Below, piece after piece: positions 41,618 through 49,685 of a stretch of DNA of 64,000 nucleotides. The notes beneath the pieces are model-generated. The model worked only from the letters and a program-made list of their open reading frames with translations. It made no database searches and was not told the origin of the DNA. Source of the DNA: Planctomycetota bacterium (GTDB lineage: Bacteria; Planctomycetota; Phycisphaerae; Phycisphaerales; SM1A02); the NCBI GenBank assembly GCA_024230295.1, contig JAAERN010000032.1:1-64000 (forward strand), given 5' to 3'. The translations under genes were made by a program, and so were the position numbers. Position 1 is the first letter of the stretch, and each line of letters opens with the position of its first letter.

Positions 41618-42725
41618 CTAACCCTTGGCGGCGCGGCGGCGTTTGAGTTCGGCGTCGATGAAGCCGTCGAGGTCGCCGTCGAGCGTAGTTTGCGGGTTGC
41701 CGACCTCGTGCCCGGTACGGTGATCTTTCACGCGGTTGTCGTAAATGACGTACGAGCGGATCTGGGAACCCCAGCCTCGATCGACCTTGCCCCCTGTGGC
41801 AGCATCGAGTTCGACTTGGCGGCGCTCCTCCTCGAGCTGATCGAGCTTTGCCTTGAGGATGCGCATCGCCTGTTTGCGATTCTGCAACTGCGCCTTATGT
41901 GTGGAACTCACGACCATGATGCCGGTCGGTTTGTGGACGATTCGCACGGCTGATGCGACCTTGTTGACGTTCTGTCCGCCCGGCCCAGATGATCGGGCAT
42001 AGGTCGTCAAGTCGATGTCCTTGTCGTCGATCTCGATTTCTTCGTCATCAAACTCGGGAGTGACGTCGATGGTGCAGAAACTTGTCTGTCGCTTTCCCTG
42101 ACTGTTGAATGGACTGACGCGGGCGAGTCGGTGGGTACCTCGCTCGCAGGACATATATCCATAGGCCAGCGGGCCCTTGATGTGGTAAGTCACGCTGCTA
42201 ATACCGACTTCGCTGCCATGGACGAGGGCCAGCTGCTCGACTTTCCAGCCCTGCTTCTCCCACCACGATATGTACATGCGGTCGAGCATGGTGGCCCAAT
42301 CGTCCGCATCGTTGCCACCGTCACCTGCCTGAATTGATACAAAGCAGTCGCGGTGGTCATGCTTGCCCGAGAGCAGCGATTGCAACTCGACCCGCTCCAT
42401 ACGTGTGTTGAGTTGGAAGAGCGTCTCGTCGGCTTCGGTGAGCAGATCGTGGTCACTGGCTTCTTTTGCGAGTTCATACCCAACCTGCGCGTCTTCAAAA
42501 GACTCGATGACGCCCTCGAGACCCTCGGTCTGGGCCTTGAGGAGGCGGTATTCGTTGATCACCTTCTGGGCGGCCTCCTGGTTGTTCCAGAAGTCCCCAC
42601 CACTCATCTCATCCTGCAGCGATGTCCGCCGCTCAACCTTGGCGTCGTAGTCAAAGAGAGTCGCGGATGGTCAAGATCCGCGCCTCAAGATCGTCGATCA
42701 CAGGTTGGTGGGCGTCGTAGTGCAT
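41618..42725 (-). CDS. prfB: Peptide chain release factor 2, expressed by +1 programmed frameshift (frame-0 leader 42725..42651, main frame to 41618)
   Basis: GGQ motif [11 protein letters not shown]; in-frame TGA at 42653..42651 within CTTTGACTACGAC; frame-0 leader [24 protein letters not shown], then [23 protein letters not shown] after +1 shift. Confidence 0.93.
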
Positions 42726-42841
42726 TGGCCGCGTAGGGTAACGGCCCATTTGATAGGCGGGTGGAGTTTGCGGTGGCGGCGTGAGGACGGCTTTCAGCGT
42801 ATCTTTGGCCTGTTCGATACGCTCCACTCATCAGGCCGCTA

Positions 42842-44080
42842 TTGACGAGCAGGACAGCCATGACCACGACCGCCGACCCACATATTTCTATCCGAGCCAC
42901 TGCGATTCAACCCTCTTCGACGCTGGCCATTACCGCCCGCGTTCGCGCCATGAAGGCTGATGGCCGCGACATCATCGGCTTTGGTGCCGGAGAGCCTGAC
43001 TTCACGACCCCGGACCCAGTCCGTGAGGCCGCCATTGAGGCGATTCGGGCGGGCATGACCCGCTATGTGCCGGTGCCGGGAATTCCTGAAGCTCGCAATG
43101 CTGTGGCCGAGAAGTTCCGAACCGAGAATTCAATCGACTGCGAACCCGATCAAATCATCATTTCCAATGGAGGCAAATTCAGCCTCTACCTGGCGATTCA
43201 GGCCATCATCGATCCTGGGGACGAGGTCATCATGCCGACACCGGCGTGGGTGTCCTACAAGCCAATGGTCGAACTGGCGGGCGGCACCATCGTCGAGATC
43301 CCCACGACTGCCGAGAGTGGTTTTCTCGCTGCACCGGAGGACTTCGCCGCCGCAATCACGCCGCGAACCCGCGCGGTCATCCTGAACAGCCCGAGCAATC
43401 CGTGCGGAACCATGTATGACCCCGATGCAATTCGTGCCATCTGCGATGTACTTTCGAAGCACGATCGCATCACGCTCATCAGTGACGAGATCTACGAGCG
43501 GCTCGTCTATCGCGGCCGCGAACATCTTTCTCCGGCGTCGCTTCCGTCTATGTCCGGCAAGACGATCACTATCAACGGGCTGAGCAAGGCCTTCGCGGCG
43601 ACAGGGTGGCGGATCGGATACACCTGTGCTCCGCTCCCGATCGTCAAGGCAATGTCCAAGTTGCAGAGTCAGATGACATCATCGGTGACAAGTTTCACGC
43701 TGCCCGCGTTGGTGACGGCGCTTCAGTCGTGCCAGAATGAAGTGGCTCGAATGCGAGCCGCATTCGAGAAGCGAGCGGGATTGATGGAACGCTTGGTGTC
43801 TGTATGGCCGGGCGTGACGTGCCCGCCGCCGATGGGCGCCTTTTACGTATTCCCCGATATCTCTGTGGCATTTGGTCGCACATCTGCTGGCGGGCGGGCG
43901 GTCGATGATGCCGGCTCCTTCGCCGAGGCCCTCCTCGAGGAGACAGGCGTCGCGGTAGTTCCAGGGGACGATTTCCTCGGATGCGGCCCCAACCACGTGC
44001 GGCTCTCCTTTGCGCTGGACGAGGCCTCCATCGAGGATGGATGCAGCCGAACCCACAAATGGTTGGACGCCCTGAGCTGA
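42842..44080 (+). CDS. Class I/II pyridoxal-phosphate aminotransferase (aspartate aminotransferase-like)
   Basis: IIGFGAGEPDFTTPDPV, NSPSNPCGTMYD, NGLSKAFAATGWRIGY. Confidence 0.93.
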   Translation: MTSRTAMTTTADPHISIRATAIQPSSTLAITARVRAMKADGRDIIGFGAGEPDFTTPDPVREAAIEAIRAGMTRYVPVPGIPEARNAVAEKFRTENSIDCEPDQIIISNGGKFSLYLAIQAIIDPGDEVIMPTPAWVSYKPMVELAGGTIVEIPTTAESGFLAAPEDFAAAITPRTRAVILNSPSNPCGTMYDPDAIRAICDVLSKHDRITLISDEIYERLVYRGREHLSPASLPSMSGKTITINGLSKAFAATGWRIGYTCAPLPIVKAMSKLQSQMTSSVTSFTLPALVTALQSCQNEVARMRAAFEKRAGLMERLVSVWPGVTCPPPMGAFYVFPDISVAFGRTSAGGRAVDDAGSFAEALLEETGVAVVPGDDFLGCGPNHVRLSFALDEASIEDGCSRTHKWLDALS

Positions 44081-44165
44081 AAAACAGCATTTCAGGAGTC
44101 TTATCGGTCCTTACGGGGGCGGGAGGTGGCATCGGAGGCCGGGGCCCTGTAGACTGCTCGATTCT

Positions 44166-44186
44166 CCGAAGGCGAGGTGCCTTCGG
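44166..44186 (+). promoter_or_regulatory. 5' UTR hairpin upstream of rpsO
   Basis: CCGAAGGC-GAGGT-GCCTTCGG perfect 8-bp stem, 21 nt before the rpsO ATG. Confidence 0.5.
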
Positions 44187-44207
44187 ATGTTTTGAACAGG
44201 ACCATCT

Positions 44208-44477
44208 ATGGCCCTCACGCTCAATCAGAAGACAGAGATCATCGGCGACTACCGCCGCGATGATGCTGACACCGGTTCCCCAGAAGTGCAGGTTGCGCTG
44301 CTGACCTCCCGTATTCAGGAGATCAACGAGCATCTGCAGTCGAACAAGAAGGATCATGCCGCTCGACTTGGCCTGGTCAAACTTGTCGGTAAACGGAACC
44401 GCTTGCTTCAGTACTTGTCGCGGATCAACCCCGCCGCCTATCGCGAACTCATCAAGCGACTCGGTCTTCGCAAGTAG
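44208..44477 (+). CDS. rpsO: 30S ribosomal protein uS15
   Basis: DTGSPEVQVALLTSRIQEINEHLQSNKKDHAARLGLVKLVGKRNRLLQYL. Confidence 0.96.
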   Translation: MALTLNQKTEIIGDYRRDDADTGSPEVQVALLTSRIQEINEHLQSNKKDHAARLGLVKLVGKRNRLLQYLSRINPAAYRELIKRLGLRK

Positions 44478-44507
44478 GGGAGTAATCCCCACAGAACGGG
44501 TCCGGTG

Positions 44508-44570
44508 CCTCCAAGCAGGTGGCAGTGGACAGGCGCCAGTTGTGAACTGACCCCTGTCTTCTGCCTTCTG
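44508..44570. repeat. Interspersed element, member B (reverse orientation), between rpsO and pnp
   Basis: Minus strand: CAGAAGGCAGAAGACAGGGGTCAGTTCACAACTGGCGCC; heptad-like tract at 44554-44570 next to GGGGTCAG and a CAGTT-CAC-AACTG palindrome. Confidence 0.5.
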
Positions 44571-44646
44571 GGACCGGCGGGATCTGGACCCCAAACAAGT
44601 GGTGACATGCGCCCAAGATGCGCGGTCGCCACGGGAGTATTCAGAT

Positions 44647-46875
44647 ATGGCAAATGCCACAGTTCATGTCGTTGAACGAGAAATCGGCGGCCGGACCCTT
44701 CGTATGGAGACGGGCCGCATCGCAAAGCTCGCTGACGGCTGCGTCATGGTCAGCCATGGCGACTCGGTCGTCATGTGCACGGCCGTGCGGGCCAACCCGC
44801 GTCCCGGCCTCGACTTCTTCCCGATGCAGTGCGACTATCGCGAGCGACTCAGTGCCGGCGGTAGCTTCCCCGGCGGATTCAGAAAGCGTGAGGGCGCTCC
44901 CAACGAGAAGGAAATCCTCACGATGCGGATGATCGATAGACCGATCCGTCCGCTCTTCCCCGACGGCTTCATCGACGAGATTCAAATTCAGTGCTGGACG
45001 ATGAGCCACGACGGCCAGAATGACACCGATGTGCTCGCGTGCACCGGTGGATCCGCCGCCGTAATGATGACCGATGCCCCGTTCCAGGGTCCGGTTGCGA
45101 CAGTCCGAGTCGGCCGCATCATGACCGACGACGGCGAGCAGTTCGTTATCAATCCGACGCATGCCCAGATGGAGTACTCCGATCTGGACATGGTTCTCTC
45201 GGGTCACTGCGACGGCATCAACATGATTGAAGTCGGCGCTGCCGAGGTTCCCGAAGACGCCATCCTTGCCGCCATCGAGTATGGCTACGAGCATGGCTGC
45301 AAGCCGATCATCGACATGCAGAACGAACTTCGCGAGAAGGCCGGCTGCCCCGAGGTTCGTATGGGAAGCCTTGCTCTTCCCGCCGACGATGTCACCGAGT
45401 TGGTGAACAAAGTCGCCGGTGAGGAAATGTTGACCTGCCGCCGCATCGGCGGCAAGGCCGATCGTCATGCCGCGGTCGATGCGCTTCGAGACAAGATGCT
45501 CGACGAGCACTTCAAACTTCCCGAGGGTGGTACGTATCAGGAGTACCAAGTTGCGGAGACGCGTCTGCGTCAGGCCCGTGAGGCCTTCCGTACGCTCGAG
45601 AAGAAGATGACCCGCAAACTGATTGTGGACGAGAGCACCCGCGCCGACGGCCGGGCATTCACGCAGATTCGCGACCTCGAAATCGAGGCTGGAATCTTCC
45701 CGCGAACGCACGGTTCATCGCTCTTCCAGCGCGGCGAAACGCAGGGTCTTCTGACTTGCGTCTTGGGTACTGGCCGCGACGAGCAAATCGTTGATGGCCT
45801 CATGCCCGAGTACGCCAAGAAGTTCTACCTGCACTACAACTTCCCGCCGTTCTGCGTCGGCGAAGCCCGCCGCATTATGGGTCCCGGTCGCCGAGAGATC
45901 GGCCATGGTGCCCTCGCCGAGCGATCACTCCTGGCGATTCTTCCGGACGTTGAGGACTTCCCTTACACGGTCCGGCTTGTCAGCGATATCACCGAGTCGA
46001 ACGGCTCTTCGTCGATGGCATCGGTCTGCGGTGGCTGCATGGCGATGATGGACGCAGGCGTGCCGATCAAGGCGACGTGCGCGGGCATCTCAGTCGGCCG
46101 CTTCAGCAATGCCGACGGCAAGATTGTCCGTGTGACCGACATCCTCGGCGAAGAGGACTTCTTCGGTGACATGGACTTCAAGGTCTGCGGTACGCGTAAC
46201 GGCATTACCGGCATCCAGCTCGACCTCAAGGCTCGCGGACTCTGGTTCGACGAGATCAAGGAGACCTTCGAGCAGGCTCGCGTTGGCCGCATCGAGATCA
46301 TCGAGCAGATGGAAGCCTGCCTGCCCGAGCCTCGTGCTGAGCTCAGTGCGTACGCCCCTCGCATCATGCAGGTCATGATCGACCCAGAGAAGATCGGCAA
46401 GTTGATCGGACCTGGTGGCAAGATGATTCGTGGTATTCAAGAGCGGACGGGCGCGACGATCGACGTCGACGACGACGGTACTGTCACGATCGCTTCCACC
46501 GACGGCAAGGCCGGCGATGCCGCCAAGGCCGAAGTCGAGGCTCTTGGCGCCGAGATCAAGGTCGGTACGGTCTACGAAGGCACGGTCGTTTCGACCAAGG
46601 ACTTCGGGGCCTTCATCGAACTCGTCCCCGGCACCGATGGCATGTGTCACATCTCCGAACTCGACAACGGATTCGTCAAGAGTGTGTCCGATGTCGTCTC
46701 GATCGGTGACAAGATCAAGGTCAAGGTCATCAACGTCGACAACACCGGCCGCATCAAGCTTTCCCGCAAGGCGCTGCTTGAGCCGGCCGAAGGTGACTCG
46801 GATGATAAGGGTGATGGCGGAGGCCGCCGTCGCCGTGGTAAGAAGAATGAGGACGCCGTGGAAACGGCATCCTGA
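44647..46875 (+). CDS. pnp: Polyribonucleotide nucleotidyltransferase (PNPase)
   Basis: GDSVVMCTAV, GSFPGGFRKREGAPNEKEILTMRMIDRPIRPLFPDGF; KH (IGKLIGPGGKMIRGIQERTGATIDVDDDGTV) and S1 domains. Confidence 0.97.
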   Translation: MANATVHVVEREIGGRTLRMETGRIAKLADGCVMVSHGDSVVMCTAVRANPRPGLDFFPMQCDYRERLSAGGSFPGGFRKREGAPNEKEILTMRMIDRPIRPLFPDGFIDEIQIQCWTMSHDGQNDTDVLACTGGSAAVMMTDAPFQGPVATVRVGRIMTDDGEQFVINPTHAQMEYSDLDMVLSGHCDGINMIEVGAAEVPEDAILAAIEYGYEHGCKPIIDMQNELREKAGCPEVRMGSLALPADDVTELVNKVAGEEMLTCRRIGGKADRHAAVDALRDKMLDEHFKLPEGGTYQEYQVAETRLRQAREAFRTLEKKMTRKLIVDESTRADGRAFTQIRDLEIEAGIFPRTHGSSLFQRGETQGLLTCVLGTGRDEQIVDGLMPEYAKKFYLHYNFPPFCVGEARRIMGPGRREIGHGALAERSLLAILPDVEDFPYTVRLVSDITESNGSSSMASVCGGCMAMMDAGVPIKATCAGISVGRFSNADGKIVRVTDILGEEDFFGDMDFKVCGTRNGITGIQLDLKARGLWFDEIKETFEQARVGRIEIIEQMEACLPEPRAELSAYAPRIMQVMIDPEKIGKLIGPGGKMIRGIQERTGATIDVDDDGTVTIASTDGKAGDAAKAEVEALGAEIKVGTVYEGTVVSTKDFGAFIELVPGTDGMCHISELDNGFVKSVSDVVSIGDKIKVKVINVDNTGRIKLSRKALLEPAEGDSDDKGDGGGRRRRGKKNEDAVETAS

Positions 46876-46884
46876 GCGAGCGTC

Positions 46885-47712
46885 GTGCAGGACGCTTTCT
46901 GGTTTCTGATCGGTGCCGGCGCAACGGTTGTTGCGCTGGCACCGGTCGTTTTTGTTTTGCTTCGGAGCGCCGATCGCCGAGCCCGTAACGCCGAGGGTGA
47001 AGCGAGGCATAGTCAGCGCCTTGCCGAACTTGGCGCGATGACAGAGGGTCTTGCTCATGAAATCAAGAACCCACTCTCTACGGTTGGACTCAATGCGCAG
47101 TTGCTGATCGAGGACCTGCAGCAGGCTCCGCTTGAGCAGGCCGAGCGTGAGCGTCTGGTACGTCGCGTGGAAACACTTCGTCGCGAAGTCGACAGGCTTG
47201 CCGGGATTCTCACCGACTTCCTCCAGTTCGCTGGCCGGGTCAGACTCGCGCCCGAGCGGCGAGACTTGCGAACGATTATCGAGGATCTCAGCGACTTTTA
47301 TCACCCGCAGTGCGATCAGTCGGATGTGATTCTTGGGATACAACTTCCCGAGCACCCACTCGATGTCATGGTGGATGAGGGTCTGTTCAAGCAGGCAATG
47401 CTCAATCTCATGATCAACGCGGTGCAGGCAATGTCATCGGACAAGCAGCAAGAGGGGGCCTCAGAACTGCTGATCGGCGCAGCCTCCGAGGGAGATCGGG
47501 TCGTTGTCACGGTGACCGATACCGGTCCAGGAATTGAGATTGGGCGGTCAGAGGAAATCTTCCATCCCTACGTGTCGGATCGAGCCGGGGGAACCGGACT
47601 CGGACTTCCAACGACGCGCCGCATCATCGAGGAGCACGGTGGGCGGTTGAGCGTCGAGTCTGAAGTCGGTCGTGGGACGTGCTTCCGATTGGACTTGCCA
47701 GCGGCGGTCTAG
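46885..47712 (+). CDS. Membrane-anchored sensor histidine kinase
   Basis: N-terminal TM; H-box AMTEGLAHEIKNPLSTVGLNAQLL; N/G boxes NLMINAVQAM, DTGPGIEIG, GGTGLGLPTTRRIIEEHGG. Confidence 0.93.
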   Translation: MQDAFWFLIGAGATVVALAPVVFVLLRSADRRARNAEGEARHSQRLAELGAMTEGLAHEIKNPLSTVGLNAQLLIEDLQQAPLEQAERERLVRRVETLRREVDRLAGILTDFLQFAGRVRLAPERRDLRTIIEDLSDFYHPQCDQSDVILGIQLPEHPLDVMVDEGLFKQAMLNLMINAVQAMSSDKQQEGASELLIGAASEGDRVVVTVTDTGPGIEIGRSEEIFHPYVSDRAGGTGLGLPTTRRIIEEHGGRLSVESEVGRGTCFRLDLPAAV

Positions 47713-48356
47713 TCGCCGAGCAGGGCCTCGCTCTCGATCACGGATTGCGCGATTTCTACAAGCGGCCGCCGGCCGTTTCTTGCCTGCTTCTGCAGCATTC
47801 GCATGGCTTCAGGTTCTTCGACACCCTTGCGTTTGACGATGATCCACTTGGCCTGTTCGATGACTTTGCGGTGTTCCAGTCTGGTGTGGAGCGTGTCGAC
47901 CTCATCGGATAGTTCGGATTGCTGCAGGAACCGAGCCCAGGACACTTCCAATCCAACGCGAAGTTGGTCTCGCGTGACCGGCTTGAGCAGGTAACCGAAG
48001 ACGCCGATACGGTTGCCACTGTTGACGTACTCCGGATCCGAGTAGGCCGAAACCATGATGATTGGAATGCCGAGTTCGTTGTAGATCGTTTCGCCGGCAG
48101 CAAGGCCATCGAGGCCAGGCATTCGAATGTCGAGGATCGCCATGTCGGGGTGTTCGGCACGGCACATCTCGATTGCCTTCTCCCCATTACTCGCCGGACC
48201 GATGACTTCGTATCCAAGATCCTTGAGTCCAGCGATCAGTCCGGCGGCGACGAGGTGTTCATCGTCGGCCACGAGCACGCGTCTGGGCGATGTGGGGAAA
48301 TCCTGTCCGGCACCGTTGCGGCCGTGGCTCTGGGGTGTGTCTGGCGTGTTCGTCAT
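47709..48356 (-). CDS. Response regulator with C-terminal ANTAR RNA-binding domain
   Basis: Receiver VLVADDEHLVAAGL...MAILDIRMPGLDG...LLKPV; ANTAR LEHRKVIEQAKWIIVKRKGVEEPEAMRMLQKQARNGRRPLVEIAQSVI. Confidence 0.9.
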   Translation of the reverse strand: MTNTPDTPQSHGRNGAGQDFPTSPRRVLVADDEHLVAAGLIAGLKDLGYEVIGPASNGEKAIEMCRAEHPDMAILDIRMPGLDGLAAGETIYNELGIPIIMVSAYSDPEYVNSGNRIGVFGYLLKPVTRDQLRVGLEVSWARFLQQSELSDEVDTLHTRLEHRKVIEQAKWIIVKRKGVEEPEAMRMLQKQARNGRRPLVEIAQSVIESEALLGD

Positions 48357-48479
48357 CAGGGACGAGGTCCTCTTTCCCTCGCGTGGCAGCCGTTGCCAAG
48401 CCCGCTGATTGTACTAGGGAGCCAGTTGCGGGTCGAGTGCCAGCAGGGTTGTGCCCACTTCTGATGCGTTAGGGCCCTG

Positions 48480-49685
48480 TCAGTCCAAGAAGTCTTTCGC
48501 CTTGAGCCGTGCCGGGACGTATTCCTCGGTGACGTAGGAAATGTCCTTGGTAATGAGCGACTCGACTTCCATCTTGAAGCCGTTGGCAAGAAGCGTCTTG
48601 ATTTCCTTCTGCCAAGGCCGCTTGTCCTTGAACCATGGGTACTCGGCGATCTGACGTGCGCGGGTAATGTCACGCTCATTGAGGGCAATGCGCACATCCG
48701 ACGAGAGATCACAGCGGTCGTAGTCCATCGCGCGAATACCCATGAACTTTGCGTCGGGGATCGCCATTCGCTCACTCTCGAATGCGAGGTTGATCGATCC
48801 CTGCTTGATGACGCTGTAGATGTAGTGTCCCCATGGATCGCAGTCGAGCAGGCAATAGATTGGAAGGCCGAGTTCCTTGTTGAGTCGGTGGAGCAGACGT
48901 CGCACGCCGCGCGGGGGCTGCCCAGAACCTTCTGTGAGGATGCAGTTGTGCGTCTCCCAGAATCGATCTTCGTTGAAGCGGCTCCAGACCGTGTCCTTCT
49001 CGACATGCAATACGAACTTCGCATCGCATTTCTTGAATCGAATGACGCTTGGTTCACAGATGCTCGGGATGGCATAGCCGCCCGTGCCCATGCGCCGGCA
49101 GTCGATCTCGTCGCCGTTGTCTTCAACAGTGATGTTGCCGACCATGGTGCCGCGTTTCTTAGCGAAGACGTGTAGTTCCTCGCGAAGTCCACCAAGTGAG
49201 ACTTCGAGATCCTCCAGCACGGTGTCGGATTCGCCCTGATCGTTGAAGGTCTTTTCTTTCGTCCCTTCGATTGTGTGCAGCGACATGTAGTACATGCCAC
49301 GCAGACTGAGTGTTTTCTCGGCTTTGATGAGTTCGCGGCTGCCCTTGGCCAACAGCAGTGTCTGCATGAACTTCCGTGCCTGGCCGACGTTGAAGAGGCT
49401 GCGAGTTTGCGTCGAGTCGCCCATCTCAAGGATGCGCTTCCGCTTGTTCCACTTCATGTTGGTGACCGTGCGAAGCGGAATCTCGACGTTCGGCTCCTTG
49501 CCCTTGAGGCCATCACGGGCGACATCGTCTGCGAGCAATTCAATGGCTCGCTTTGTGACTTTATCGCGTTCCTTGCTCACCGGAGCGCCACGCTTCTTGC
49601 TGGCGGTCTTGGGTGCGGCCTTCTTCTTCGCCGTTTTCTTGCTGGCGGACTTCTTTGTGGAGGTTGTCTTCTTTCGGGGGGGCAT
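48480..49685 (-). CDS. top6A: DNA topoisomerase VI subunit A (Spo11/TopVIA family)
   Basis: Catalytic-Tyr region LSLRGMYYMSLH; Toprim PIYCLLDCDPWGHYIYSVIKQGSINLAFESERMAIPDAKFMGI; Lys-rich N-terminal tail. Confidence 0.93.
   Translation of the reverse strand: MPPRKKTTSTKKSASKKTAKKKAAPKTASKKRGAPVSKERDKVTKRAIELLADDVARDGLKGKEPNVEIPLRTVTNMKWNKRKRILEMGDSTQTRSLFNVGQARKFMQTLLLAKGSRELIKAEKTLSLRGMYYMSLHTIEGTKEKTFNDQGESDTVLEDLEVSLGGLREELHVFAKKRGTMVGNITVEDNGDEIDCRRMGTGGYAIPSICEPSVIRFKKCDAKFVLHVEKDTVWSRFNEDRFWETHNCILTEGSGQPPRGVRRLLHRLNKELGLPIYCLLDCDPWGHYIYSVIKQGSINLAFESERMAIPDAKFMGIRAMDYDRCDLSSDVRIALNERDITRARQIAEYPWFKDKRPWQKEIKTLLANGFKMEVESLITKDISYVTEEYVPARLKAKDFLD

Noticed and set aside
44641-47355. Minus-strand ORFs (44641..45711 and 46090..47355) antisense to pnp and the histidine kinase
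   Set aside because: Mirror-frame artefacts of strongly supported CDSs; no recognisable domain.
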